This document shows, piece by piece, positions 55,730 to 64,000 of a DNA stretch of 64,000 nucleotides. Source of the DNA: Acinetobacter sp. ANC 4910. GTDB lineage: Bacteria > Pseudomonadota > Gammaproteobacteria > Pseudomonadales > Moraxellaceae. Every line of letters starts with the position of its first letter. Position 1 is the first letter of the stretch. Location: contig NZ_SJNT01000003.1 in NCBI RefSeq assembly GCF_004331035.1, forward strand, positions 62,001-126,000. Reading direction: 5' to 3'. The position numbers and the translations under genes were made by a program. The notes under the pieces were generated by a model. It was not told the DNA's origin, did not search any database, and saw only the letters and a list, made by a program, of their open reading frames with translations.

Positions 55730-55760
55730 GACATCATCAGAATGTTTGAGATGATGTCAT
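55728..55760 (-). promoter_or_regulatory. hairpin enclosing the start codon of the tape measure gene
   Basis: Perfect 11-bp stem ATGACATCATC / GATGATGTCAT with an 11-nt loop. Its 3' arm on the mRNA includes the ATG of gene T. No clear ribosome site is visible outside it, so it may hold translation closed until some trigger opens it. Confidence 0.6.
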
Positions 55761-55825
55761 GTTGAATGGCTAGTAGGGTTTTTTCATTATTCACTATTGC
55801 AATACTGTATATACCACTCACAAAA

Positions 55826-55847
55826 AAAGCACCCTAAGGTGCTTTTT
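55826..55847 (-). terminator. terminator after the inserted moron
   Basis: AAAAGCACC / GGTGCTTTT with a CTAA loop and seven A on the plus strand side (T on minus). Nearly the same sequence as the terminator at 56508-56527. Confidence 0.85.
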
Positions 55848-55860
55848 TATTTTCTACGTA

Positions 55861-56376
55861 TTATGAATTTTGAATCACACAATCTTTAAGCATTGGCGTT
55901 CCTGCAACTTCACTATTACCAATACAAACCATCGAAATGCTTTGACCTTTTCCTAAGCTTGCTGCTTTATTTTCTTCACCTTCCGCCAAACTTGCTTGTG
56001 GTTGGTTAAATTCATATTCACCACCTGCTTTCAACTCAATTACAGGTTTATCGGAAAAATCTGCTGAAATGGCATGAATCACGCCAGTAACAATAAATTT
56101 CTTATCTTTTAACGCTTGGTTTGCAGCAATTTCATTTGTCTTGTATGCATTCAGAATTTGATCTGCTGTCACTGTTTCAAGTTGTTCAGGCTCAGCTGGC
56201 TGTGATTCCGTATTTGATTGATCCGTTGCTGTTTGAGTTTCTTGAGCTGAAGGTTGATTTGAAGAGGATGAGTTTGATGTCTTATCACTACTACACGAAG
56301 CAATTACAATTCCTAACACCACTAAAGCGCCAAAGAACATGAGTACCCATTTAACAAATTTTTTTAAAGCTTGCAT
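55861..56376 (-). CDS. moron: membrane-anchored lipoprotein-like protein
   Basis: 171 aa. N-terminal anchor VLMFFGALVVLGIVIASCSS, which may be a lipobox-like end (IASC), then a Ser/Gln/Glu-rich linker (residues 35-70) and a beta-rich C-terminal domain (KKFIVTGVIHAISADFSDKPVIEL, then ISMVCIGNS) like the OB-fold tRNA_anti-like group. It is not part of P2 tails: it lies between E' and T, with its own terminators on both sides, and a likely promoter TTGTTA ... TATACT about 22 nt before the ATG. So probably expressed in the lysogen. Confidence 0.75.
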   Translation of the reverse strand: MQALKKFVKWVLMFFGALVVLGIVIASCSSDKTSNSSSSNQPSAQETQTATDQSNTESQPAEPEQLETVTADQILNAYKTNEIAANQALKDKKFIVTGVIHAISADFSDKPVIELKAGGEYEFNQPQASLAEGEENKAASLGKGQSISMVCIGNSEVAGTPMLKDCVIQNS

Positions 56377-56507
56377 GTTATTTCTCTATTTTAAGTAAGT
56401 ATAAACCCCACATCAAAATAACAAATAAAGCACGTAATTTCAAAATACCGCTTTCTTATTATTAATTTCAAAGAATAAATGTGAATTTTTAATTTACCAA
56501 ATGAGAA

Positions 56508-56527
56508 AAAGCACCCTAAAGTGCTTT
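56508..56527 (-). terminator. terminator after gene E'
   Basis: AAAGCAC / GTGCTTT with a CCTAAA loop and a T run on minus. It overlaps the E' stop at 56526-56528, and would cut the tail operon before gene T unless readthrough occurs. Confidence 0.8.
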
Positions 56528-56665
56528 ATTCTCTTGGCAATCCATCACACCACCATAACAGTTTAGAAATTCGCATTTGCTCTATTTCAGAATTAGACCA
56601 CGAGGTGTGTGATGCTAGTGCAAGTACAAAGGAACGAATCAACTCTGCACTTAATCCGTAAAAAG
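56526..56665 (-). CDS. gene E' extension, -1 frameshift product of gpE
   Basis: In the -1 frame relative to E, after the TTT codon in the KLFTD end, the sequence continues YGLSAELIRSFVLALASH and ends WWCDGLPRE at a stop at 56526-56528. A stop just upstream in the -1 frame forces the slip to occur in the short T run CTTTTTA near 56655-56665. P2 makes E+E' the same way; both are tail assembly chaperones for the tape measure. It has no start of its own. Confidence 0.7.
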
Positions 56666-56938
56666 TTTAAATGCAGCCTGTAAACGTCCATAGTTACGCA
56701 AAGTCGTTGCTTGGATCTGTTCAGGAGTAACATCACACAAATTCGCAAACATCACGATTTCCTGTTTTGCAGCCCCCAAACTCTTGGCCTGCATTTCCGC
56801 CGCTAAAAGATCTTGTACTGTTGGCTCACGCATTACAATTTCAGAAACTTTTGCCCCATCAATATCTAATGGTTTAAGCAAAGTAATCTTATAACCTTCT
56901 GCCACTTCACTAATATATTCAGGTAATTGTTGAGTCAT
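56651..56938 (-). CDS. P2 gpE-like tail assembly chaperone
   Basis: 95 aa. Block MREPTVQDLLAAEMQAKSLGA and the end YGRLQAAFKLF match gpE of P2-like phages. It starts 2 nt after the end of the tube gene. The last codons hold the T-rich slip site that gives E+E'. Together they wrap the tape measure during tail assembly. Confidence 0.88.
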   Translation of the reverse strand: MTQQLPEYISEVAEGYKITLLKPLDIDGAKVSEIVMREPTVQDLLAAEMQAKSLGAAKQEIVMFANLCDVTPEQIQATTLRNYGRLQAAFKLFTD

Positions 56939-56939
56939 T

Positions 56940-57449
56940 TTACATTCCTAAAGCTGAACGAATATCGGCAAGAACATCATTGCCATTGATGATGCGTACC
57001 ATGTTTTCCACATCAATTTCATGCACCACAGTGCCACCAATGGTTTTCTTGTAATAGGTTAAAGACAATTCATATTTGTCTTTCGGCAATTCCCCTGGCT
57101 TGGCTGCACCACTGGAAATTTTGACGATTTTTCCCGTCATGTTGTGCACTACAGCCGTTACGGTACCATCAAAACTTTCCATGGCTTCACGTACCGTAAA
57201 CTGAGTTTTACTGCCTTCTTTAATGCCAAACAAAGACAACACATCTTTGCTATGTGAGTTTAATGTAAAGTCAGCAACAAGCTTTTCCATACCTGTGGTG
57301 ATGTCGATCGGAGCATCCATGCCACCTGCACGATACTCTTCGGTCTGTAAAGTTAACTCAGGTGGATTGTATTCATCTGTCTTCCCAGCAAAGCCTTTGC
57401 CATCAACAAATAAATTAAAATTCTTGCGAATATCTTCAGCAACACCCAT
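56940..57449 (-). CDS. P2 gpFII-like tail tube protein
   Basis: 169 aa. Forms the inner tube. Family blocks: NLFVDGKGFAGKTDEYNPPELTLQTEEYRAGGMDAPID, MEKLVADFTL, and KYELSLTYYKKTI. It starts 12 nt after the sheath gene, in the order FI-FII-E of P2. Confidence 0.93.
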   Translation of the reverse strand: MGVAEDIRKNFNLFVDGKGFAGKTDEYNPPELTLQTEEYRAGGMDAPIDITTGMEKLVADFTLNSHSKDVLSLFGIKEGSKTQFTVREAMESFDGTVTAVVHNMTGKIVKISSGAAKPGELPKDKYELSLTYYKKTIGGTVVHEIDVENMVRIINGNDVLADIRSALGM

Positions 57450-57461
57450 GCATTACACCCC

Positions 57462-58640
57462 TTATGCAAAAATATCTTTAATGTAGTCGTCCACAAGATG
57501 CGAACGGAAAACGATGTGTTCTGCTGGATAAACTGGCGTGAAATCAAAGTCAAAATACACCTTACCTGACTTAATCACATCCGCAGCATTTAAATCTGGA
57601 TCTGCCCAACACTGACCGCCAATGATTGCGCCAATGTTCTTGAGGTAGCGCAAATAGGAATTTACACCTTCTACCACATCACTTACGTAATTCTTGGTAA
57701 TCCCGCGGTCTACTGCCCAGAGATGAGCCGCTTTCAATGACTCATCAATCATATCGGCGGTACGTACTACACACAGAAATTGCCACTTGCTATCACTGGA
57801 CAAAGTACGGTTACCCCAAAGTCGATAACCATTTTGACGAATAATCGTATTTACTTTTTTCTCATTGAGTAAGTTGGTGCGGCTACTGGTATCCCCCATG
57901 GCAAAATCAATTGCTCGGGCTGTGCCAGTAATACCATTGATGTTTTGGTTTGATGGTGACCACCACCAACCACGCTCATTGTCAGATTTAGCAATCAAAC
58001 CAGCAACATGTGCACTCGACCACGAAGTAATTGTCGTGCCATCCGTGCCGGTCTTTTTAGATTTCGGATCAACAACATAAATACGTTTAGAACCAAAATC
58101 ACCTGCATAGGCAATCGCATCCGCATCATTGGTATTTGGGCCATCCGCAATAATCACTGCCTTGAGCCGATCTGCAATACCTGACAATTCTGCAACCACC
58201 GCATTGGCGGTTTCGGTAGCACGTGTATGGGTAAAGCCTGGTGCAATCAGAATTTTCGGCACAAAACCTGTAATGTTTTCAGCGGCAATAAAGGCGTGAA
58301 CCCCTTCATATTGACCACTGTGGGCATCCACTCCACCCAATACATTGGCAAGAGTTTCTGCTGCTGTCGTACTTTCTTCCACTCGCACCACAATCACTAC
58401 GGCGCCAACCTGATCAAAGATTGAGTCGATCACATCAGGTAAGGTACCCGTTAAACCGAGTTTTGCCGCTTCAGTACGAGAACCTGCAATCAATACTGGG
58501 GTATTTAAAGGAAAAATAAGAGGATCAGCATCTGGTGCTGTACCGACAAGGCCAATGGTTGAACTTCTAACTGTTGTAATTGGACGAGAACCATCATCTA
58601 CAGTTTGATTCTCAATCCCATGTAAAAATGAATCAGGCAT
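57462..58640 (-). CDS. P2 gpFI-like tail sheath protein
   Basis: 392 aa. The contractile sheath. HGIENQTVDDGSRPITTVRSSTIGLVGTAPDAD at the start and the C-terminal region (KNIGAIIGGQCWADPDLNAADVIKSGKVYFDFDFTPVYPAEHI) match P2 sheath proteins; GDFGSKRIYVVDPK and WWWSPSNQNINGITG lie in the middle. Separated by 80 nt from the tail assembly gene, so may carry its own promoter. Confirms that the prophage makes a contractile tail. Confidence 0.95.
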   Translation of the reverse strand: MPDSFLHGIENQTVDDGSRPITTVRSSTIGLVGTAPDADPLIFPLNTPVLIAGSRTEAAKLGLTGTLPDVIDSIFDQVGAVVIVVRVEESTTAAETLANVLGGVDAHSGQYEGVHAFIAAENITGFVPKILIAPGFTHTRATETANAVVAELSGIADRLKAVIIADGPNTNDADAIAYAGDFGSKRIYVVDPKSKKTGTDGTTITSWSSAHVAGLIAKSDNERGWWWSPSNQNINGITGTARAIDFAMGDTSSRTNLLNEKKVNTIIRQNGYRLWGNRTLSSDSKWQFLCVVRTADMIDESLKAAHLWAVDRGITKNYVSDVVEGVNSYLRYLKNIGAIIGGQCWADPDLNAADVIKSGKVYFDFDFTPVYPAEHIVFRSHLVDDYIKDIFA

Positions 58641-58719
58641 ATTTTGATCCAGAATCTTGGTTGATTTTGGATCTATTCTTTAAGATATGCGCCTAAGTTT
58701 CATTATTCACTTTTTCACT

Positions 58720-59133
58720 TTATAAGGTCATTGCGTATTGCCACAGGTCATCTACTTGTTCAGTACTCAGGTTCAAAATACCCAACATAAATTGAACTGA
58801 CTCATTGGTACGTTCAAAGCGTTCTGATTCGTTATATTCAATTTGAATACGGGTTTTCATGATTGGATCTTCGATTACATTAATGGTCTGCTCGACGGTT
58901 TCAAGTAGGTTATTTTCCAATAATGCCAATTTCAACTGACGACGGGTGAGTGATTTGAATTGAGCCAGTCGAAGCTGTTCTTTTTCTTCATCACTGAGAT
59001 AGTTTTGTGGGTTGATATGACGATCAATTTCATCTGAAGTCATTGCTACAAATTCATCAGTAATTAAATCATCTTGTGAACCATCTGCTTCGAATGCGTA
59101 GACTTCACCTGTAGGGTTTTTAAAGTATTTCAT
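58720..59133 (-). CDS. tail fibre assembly-like protein
   Basis: 137 aa. MKYFKNPTGEVYAFEADGSQD at the start, then a helical, charged region (EEKEQLRLAQFKSLTRRQLKLALLENN). The position right behind the tail fibre gene is that of P2 gene G (fibre chaperone), though the sequence differs from gpG. The ATG overlaps the fibre stop in TAATG. Confidence is by context. Confidence 0.7.
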   Translation of the reverse strand: MKYFKNPTGEVYAFEADGSQDDLITDEFVAMTSDEIDRHINPQNYLSDEEKEQLRLAQFKSLTRRQLKLALLENNLLETVEQTINVIEDPIMKTRIQIEYNESERFERTNESVQFMLGILNLSTEQVDDLWQYAMTL

Positions 59134-62057
59134 TAACGTAACTCCAACCAACCAACAATATTATTTTCAATACTAGTGACACTATAAGTTGCACCAGTGG
59201 GGACAATCGCTTGTACAGCAGCACCACCACCAACTTGGTTTTGACGACCACGATCTACAGCAACTCCACCAACTGTAAGCGTCATTTCCCCCTGGTTTCC
59301 TTGTTCCCACTTAACGGAAACCATAATGGGCTTGCCTGTTGAGTTTGTATAGGTTGTGGCAAGTGAACGGCTTGCTGTTAAATTTTGCCATGTCTGACCA
59401 ACACCTAAGCCAACCGTATCAATAGAAATATTGCCTGAGCCATCAAAAGTAGCTGAACCTTGAACAGCTCCTGTCAGGGCAATAGTACGAGCTGTGGCAA
59501 GTTTGGTTGCAGTCGCGGCATTGCCAGTCGTGTTCTGATTACCTACAGCATTTACACCAGGTAAATTGATATTGGCCGTACCATCAAAATTGACTCCGCC
59601 AATGGTTCGGGCAGTTTCTAATTTTGTTGCACTCGCTACATTGTCAACTAAACGCGCAAGCTTATAAGCAGTGCCGTTATGAAAATACGCACCATCTTCA
59701 CCGAGAAAAAGTGTAGAAATCGTAGCGCCTAGATCGTTGGCCAAACTCAGCCCAATTTGTCTATTAGTACTGTTCCATTTTCCTGTATGTAAATATTGTG
59801 CATAGCCTGCACCAGAAATTTTATTGTAGTTGCCGAATTTTAATAAGTTATAACCTTCGGTATTACCGTTCCCAAAAGTGATATCCGTAGGAAGATTACT
59901 AATATTAATATCAGCAGAACCATCAAATGGGGTGCCATTGATATTTTTCGGTACTACAAGTTTAGTTGCAGTCGCGGCATTGCCTGTGAGATCTCCTTCG
60001 AATTTGTTGGCATACATAGACCCAATGGTCTTGATATCACCTTTAGAGTAGATCCCATTCACTGGTACCAATGATGCATCTGAATATGAGTTCGATACTA
60101 ATAAGCCACCAACATTAATATTTTGAGCAGAACCAGAATTAAGAAAGCTGACCGCTATGGCAGAATTAATCCCATTTTTAAGTGTAATTGAGGCATTAAA
60201 AGTCGTTACACCTGTAACCGTACCACCTGTCAAAGCAAGCTTTGTACCATCAGCAATTGTAATGTTTGCTGAGCCATCGAAATTGACACCATTAATTGTT
60301 CGTGCTGTAGCAAGTTTGGTTGCAGTCGCGGCATTGCCTGTAATATCTGAACTGGTCAGCGCAAGTGTGCCCGATGCTAAAGGGAAATAAACAACTATTT
60401 GACCTATATTATTATTTGGTTCAGAACGTCTCCATACATAGCAGCTAGACGCATCCCCAGTACCTGAAGCTTCAATCCCCCACCATTTACTGGTTGAACC
60501 CTCATTTACATTTGCTAGTTCGAGACGTAATGAAGGGTATGAAGCGCTAATCGATTGAGGTGCCCATTTATTTGTTGCATTCAGTAATGGTACCGCAGTC
60601 CCAGAAGTCCCAATATTATATGTTGCTGCTGAACCCAGCCCTAAATTTGTTCTTGCAGTTGTAGCATCTGCTAAATCTGACAGATTGGCACTATTTGCTA
60701 ATTTGCTGTCCTGAAGTGCTTTACCTTGGGCAGCCGTTAAGGCTTGATCTGCAGCGGTACTGGTCAATGTGTTATTCAGTTGAACTACACCGCTTTGGAT
60801 AACTGAAGCTGAACGGATGTTCTGTTGTGACAAACTTGTGATTTGCCCTTTGTCATTCACAGTAATAGATGGGATTTGGATGGTTGATGCATAAGTCCCC
60901 GCAACCACGCCAGAATTGGCAAGAGTTAGGATACAGGATGAGTTTGCTGAACCATCAAAGTTGAATGAACCCGTAGCAGCACCAGAGAAACTGACCGTTC
61001 GAGCTGTTTGTAATTTACTTGCAGAAGCAACATTACTGCTTATACGTGGCAAAATGTAATTTGTTGCTCCAACTAAATTATCGGGAGCGTTCACTTGTGC
61101 GACTTGCGGATTAATATCAAGCTGTGAGTTTAAACTCACAAATGCGACCCATTGAACACGGGTATAATTTAACGCATTAATCCAAATTTCATAGTTATCT
61201 GAACCAAGAGCAACTATGCCAACATTCAAAAAATTATTCAGACCATCAACTGTATACCAAACGCAATTCATGCCAGTGGCTGGCGTTCCATTGCCTGAAC
61301 GTAAAACTACAGTTTGTAGCCCACATTGGGTAGGAATTGATTGGTTATAGCCAGCACCACCTGTGAACTCAATTCGAACGCTCTCCCCACTTTGCAGAAT
61401 TTTAGCGGTAGCAAACTTCACCCAACCTGATGTTGTACTTGTCAGGTGTTTATCGCCCGATAATCTCAGTTTTTCAGCGCTTACAGCATTTGCAGTCTTA
61501 TCTAATTTATTATCTTGAAGTGCTTTACCTTGCTTGGCAGTCAACGGTTTCGTTGAATCATTGGTGGTCAGGTTATCCACCAATTCATTACGACGGATAT
61601 AATTCTCATTAACCCAAGCTTGAGTTGCATAAATTAAGGATTCATCCAAAATAAGACTGACGACCGAACCATCTTGAATATCAATGGTATATTTCAGGCG
61701 AAATTCACTCACCCCATTGGTTTCAGCAACTTTAAAAAATGGTGCATGTGAGCCATGTGAAATCAAAACATTATTCGCAATCAAGCCAATTTCACGAATC
61801 CAAAACCCACCGATATCAGAAGGAATAATTGCTTCAACAGTCAGCCAGTTCAACACCGTAGGATGAATACTATATTTACTGACTGCTTGACGATGCACTT
61901 CCTTTACTAAGGTCGTTCTGGTTTTGCTAGGTGTAGGTACGGCCCCATTGCCATCACCAAAAGCAACGTGCGTAATATTCAGTTTTGTATTATTCGCAAT
62001 TGCCGCAGCAATCGCAGCATCACCATTATTTGTCGTAACGTTAAAATAATCACTCAT
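59133..62057 (-). CDS. P2 gpH-like tail fibre
   Basis: 974 aa. The N-terminal DUF3751-like part (residues 1-160: SDYFNVTTNNGDAAIAAAI, then PSDIGGFWIREIGLIANN) attaches to the baseplate. The long shaft has repeated units, NAATATKLATARTI and GVNFDGSANI, and LTAAQGKALQD-type linkers. The C-terminus (ASRSLATTYTNSTGKPIMVSV) is the receptor-binding tip. The repeats at DNA level are close to identical, which allows recombination between fibres. Its product sets the host range. Confidence 0.9.
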   Translation of the reverse strand: MSDYFNVTTNNGDAAIAAAIANNTKLNITHVAFGDGNGAVPTPSKTRTTLVKEVHRQAVSKYSIHPTVLNWLTVEAIIPSDIGGFWIREIGLIANNVLISHGSHAPFFKVAETNGVSEFRLKYTIDIQDGSVVSLILDESLIYATQAWVNENYIRRNELVDNLTTNDSTKPLTAKQGKALQDNKLDKTANAVSAEKLRLSGDKHLTSTTSGWVKFATAKILQSGESVRIEFTGGAGYNQSIPTQCGLQTVVLRSGNGTPATGMNCVWYTVDGLNNFLNVGIVALGSDNYEIWINALNYTRVQWVAFVSLNSQLDINPQVAQVNAPDNLVGATNYILPRISSNVASASKLQTARTVSFSGAATGSFNFDGSANSSCILTLANSGVVAGTYASTIQIPSITVNDKGQITSLSQQNIRSASVIQSGVVQLNNTLTSTAADQALTAAQGKALQDSKLANSANLSDLADATTARTNLGLGSAATYNIGTSGTAVPLLNATNKWAPQSISASYPSLRLELANVNEGSTSKWWGIEASGTGDASSCYVWRRSEPNNNIGQIVVYFPLASGTLALTSSDITGNAATATKLATARTINGVNFDGSANITIADGTKLALTGGTVTGVTTFNASITLKNGINSAIAVSFLNSGSAQNINVGGLLVSNSYSDASLVPVNGIYSKGDIKTIGSMYANKFEGDLTGNAATATKLVVPKNINGTPFDGSADINISNLPTDITFGNGNTEGYNLLKFGNYNKISGAGYAQYLHTGKWNSTNRQIGLSLANDLGATISTLFLGEDGAYFHNGTAYKLARLVDNVASATKLETARTIGGVNFDGTANINLPGVNAVGNQNTTGNAATATKLATARTIALTGAVQGSATFDGSGNISIDTVGLGVGQTWQNLTASRSLATTYTNSTGKPIMVSVKWEQGNQGEMTLTVGGVAVDRGRQNQVGGGAAVQAIVPTGATYSVTSIENNIVGWLELR
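59505..60340. repeat. near-identical DNA repeats in the tail fibre gene
   Basis: The word GTTGCAGTCGCGGCATTGCC, coding for the repeat around NAATATKL, occurs at about 59507, 59970 and 60320 with only small changes around. Homologous exchange at these could swap fibre tips or alter the length. Confidence 0.75.
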
Positions 62058-62584
62058 GGTTTAGGCTCACTGACCGAGGTATACGCAGATTGATGCGCTA
62101 CGATATTTTTTAAACTTAATAATGGATTTGCAGAAATTGTTAATCTGCTTAAACGTCTTGAAGCAGGTTTAGTTTCATCAACCAAGCGATTCACTTCTTT
62201 AAATAAACTTTCATCCAAAGGTCGACCAACCAAATCTAATTCCAGATAAAATGTTCCTGGTATTCCCTTGGGTTCTGTTTGCCACCACTCAACCAAACTC
62301 ACTTCATAGCCAAAGGGTATCAGTGCCGATTTAATGGAATAGGGCGTCCCCTTTTTCTTATGTTGTTCAAAGGCTTGTTTTAATCGAGCACGTTTGAGTG
62401 AAGGTGCCCAGTCATAGCGCCAATAATCTATCGAAAACTGAATCGCTAATACATCTAAGAACCGATCAGGGATTTGATCAATATTGATCAACTTGGTAAG
62501 GCGTTGCTCTAAAAGTGTTTCCTGCTGTGTGGTTTGCTCAAGTTTGCGTTCTAGATCTGTTGCATTGACAGGTAAGAGACTCAT
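62054..62584 (-). CDS. P2 gpI-like baseplate protein
   Basis: 176 aa. Blocks IDQIPDRFLDVLAIQFSIDYWR and RLKQAFEQHKKKGTPYSIKSAL match P2 gpI. It overlaps J and H by 4 nt each (ATGA), in the W-J-I-H order. Confidence 0.9.
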   Translation of the reverse strand: MSLLPVNATDLERKLEQTTQQETLLEQRLTKLINIDQIPDRFLDVLAIQFSIDYWRYDWAPSLKRARLKQAFEQHKKKGTPYSIKSALIPFGYEVSLVEWWQTEPKGIPGTFYLELDLVGRPLDESLFKEVNRLVDETKPASRRLSRLTISANPLLSLKNIVAHQSAYTSVSEPKP

Positions 62585-63558
62585 TCGTATGCCTCCACAG
62601 AAATATCAATGTTGGTGCAATGCCCCGCTTGGGTAGCATCAATCACAATATCCGCAGCAGGTGACGTGATATCAACATGCTCAATCCCATCTACATGTAA
62701 AGCGGCATAAATGGCTGAACGACGAATACTACGCCCAATCCTCTTTTGCTCAGCCACATAGTTTTGTAGGTTCTGTTGAGCTATCTCCAAAACTGCCGCA
62801 GCTTGGGCAGTCTGTTTCGCAAAGATTGTTGCAACAATGCTGTAATTTACGACTGATACACTTTTAACAATCGCCTTATCACAACAAGGTCGAACCTTTT
62901 CGTCATCTAAAGCAACTTGTACGATATTAATCAATTCTTGAGTCGCAACGCCTGTTTCAGAGTCATTTTGCAGAATATAAATATCCAGATAGAACAGGTT
63001 CCCAATCAGCTGAATCAACTGGGCTTTTGTCAAATTCTCTAGCACGATATTGCTTAAATCAACTTGGGGTGACACTACCGAAACATCACCCACCCGGCCA
63101 TCGGCACTTTCTGCATAAAACTGATATGAAGATACTGGACCTGCGACACTTAAACCATCCATGGCCAATAGATAGCGTTCTTTTAAATCATGATCACTTT
63201 CATATACGGCATCTACAGGTGGCACAACAGTGTTATCTGCAGGTGTAATAATCAGACGTTTTAATCCCCGATCCACCACCAACTGATCCAGATTGGAGCC
63301 AGATGAATACAACACTAATAAAGCCTTTACATCATCATTGCGTTGCTGACGAAATAAAACCTCGCGATAGGCCGATTCTTGTAGCAGTTTCACCACAGGA
63401 TCAGATTCGCGCTCCAAGGTTTTACTCATTTTTGCTTGAGCAGTTGCATCGGTATACAGCGCTAAGAATGCAGCCTTGCGCTCTGCGTAGATGGTTTCAA
63501 AATCAAGCTCTGTAATTAAAGCTGGTGCCGATAAAGCACTAAAATCTGCTAAATTCAT
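62581..63558 (-). CDS. P2 gpJ-like baseplate wedge protein
   Basis: 325 aa. The baseplate J-like family: FETIYAERKAAFLALYTDA, SNLDQLVVDRGLKRL, HDLKERYLLAMDGLSVAGP and FYAESADGRVGDVSVVSP. It forms the wedge that holds the fibres. It overlaps gene W by 4 nt and gene I by 4 nt. Confidence 0.93.
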   Translation of the reverse strand: MNLADFSALSAPALITELDFETIYAERKAAFLALYTDATAQAKMSKTLERESDPVVKLLQESAYREVLFRQQRNDDVKALLVLYSSGSNLDQLVVDRGLKRLIITPADNTVVPPVDAVYESDHDLKERYLLAMDGLSVAGPVSSYQFYAESADGRVGDVSVVSPQVDLSNIVLENLTKAQLIQLIGNLFYLDIYILQNDSETGVATQELINIVQVALDDEKVRPCCDKAIVKSVSVVNYSIVATIFAKQTAQAAAVLEIAQQNLQNYVAEQKRIGRSIRRSAIYAALHVDGIEHVDITSPAADIVIDATQAGHCTNIDISVEAYE

Positions 63559-63893
63559 TTTTTAATAACAATCCCATCTAGTCTTAATGGATTACCATCA
63601 ATGTTATAAATGCCTGTAATTGCCAGAGTGATTTGCCCAATTTGACTACTTGTAACGTCCACCTGCTGCACGGTAATACGGTCTTCCCACTTGGCTAATG
63701 CTTCTGCAACTGCAGCATATAAATCAATTAGCGTTGCGCGGTTCAGTGGTGCATCAATCAGATCAAATAAGCGAGAGCCATAACCTCGACGCATGACACG
63801 ACTCCCAATCGGTGTAGACAAAATATCCACTACCGACTGCTTTAGATGCTCTATTTCAGAAAGGCTTCGTCCAGTTTCTCGGCTCATGGTCAT
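63555..63893 (-). CDS. P2 gpW-like baseplate protein (gp25 family)
   Basis: 112 aa. The gp25/lysozyme-like baseplate family: HLKQSVVDILSTPIGSRVMRRGYGSRLFDLIDAP near the start and LAITGIYNIDGNPLRL at the end. It starts at the ATG that overlaps the gene V stop (TGATG) with AGGAG 10 nt upstream. Confidence 0.92.
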   Translation of the reverse strand: MTMSRETGRSLSEIEHLKQSVVDILSTPIGSRVMRRGYGSRLFDLIDAPLNRATLIDLYAAVAEALAKWEDRITVQQVDVTSSQIGQITLAITGIYNIDGNPLRLDGIVIKK

Positions 63894-64000
63894 CAGTTCA
63901 CATCTCCTGAATTACTGCCACCCGATTGAACGCCTTTATGTGTATGGCTTTTCCCAATTTCTTTACCACCGTGTTTAACGCTACCGCCTGTAAATTCAAC
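63893..64000 (-). CDS. P2 gpV-like baseplate spike, C-terminal end only
   Basis: 36 codons at the window edge read VEFTGGSVKHGGKEIG, then KSHTHKGV and a Gly/Ser end. The HTH pattern (HxH) is the iron-binding site at the tip of P2 gpV-type spikes, which pierce the outer membrane. The position right before W fits P2 order. The gene continues beyond the window. Confidence 0.85.
   Translation of the reverse strand, partial: VEFTGGSVKHGGKEIGKSHTHKGVQSGGSNSGDVN

Overview
The window reads as an Acinetobacter-type gammaproteobacterial chromosome. It is AT-rich, and many proteins are recognisable Acinetobacter forms: the RlmKL fusion, Vfr-like Crp, long CsrA, HisZ next to PurA, and a pyrB-pyrC' pair. 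I cannot name the species from sequence alone. The left 38 kb is mostly core chromosome. The right 26 kb is accessory DNA: decayed genes, a phage remnant carrying a putative capsule polymerase, and most of the late end of a P2-like prophage that runs off the right edge.

Core region (1-38.2 kb). The 3' part of bioB is followed by a VIT1-type metal transporter, an OmpA-like envelope protein, and pyrB-pyrC' (aspartate carbamoyltransferase plus its non-catalytic dihydroorotase-like partner). Next come rlmKL, a dicarboxylate/glutamate symporter, a 2-oxoglutarate dioxygenase paired with an AEC transporter, a YdgA-like protein, clpB with a heat-shock-type promoter, an OsmC protein diverging from a Vfr/Crp regulator, an aldo/keto reductase and an M48 lipoprotein protease. 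Then follow hisZ-purA, an Lrp regulator diverging from azlCD, a GAPDH/E4PDH-family gene, alaS-lysC-csrA, rnhB, two paralogous lipoproteins, a cytochrome b561, and a purine permease with an adenine deaminase.

Transition (38.2-45.25 kb). This stretch is very AT-rich and gene-poor. It holds a decayed unknown gene, an orphan transglutaminase-like gene, a frameshifted integrase-core transposase, small orphan proteins, and two diverged 55-nt elements that may be C4-like phage antisense RNAs. Beyond these is the remnant of another phage: a holin, a frameshifted fragment resembling a tailspike, and between them on the opposite strand a Wzy-like polysaccharide polymerase. A polymerase there could change the host capsule.

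P2-like prophage (about 45.25-64 kb and beyond). A tRNA 3'-end fragment at about 45.25-45.30 kb looks like the attachment site at the end away from the integrase. From right to left the tail genes follow P2 order: V(partial)-W-J-I-H-tail assembly-FI-FII-E/E'-[inserted moron]-T-U-X-D. E/E' keeps an apparent -1 frameshift. A lipoprotein-like moron with its own terminators sits between E' and T. Between gene D and the attachment site lies about 6 kb of cargo: a higBA toxin-antitoxin pair, a small secreted excalibur protein, an XRE-ImmA/IrrE metallopeptidase with an upstream partner and an iterated operator, an unrecognised three-gene operon, and a ribbon-helix-helix/BRO antirepressor switch. This cargo position is where phage defence genes are often found. 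The ImmA/IrrE pair and the three-gene operon are the best candidates for an undescribed system.
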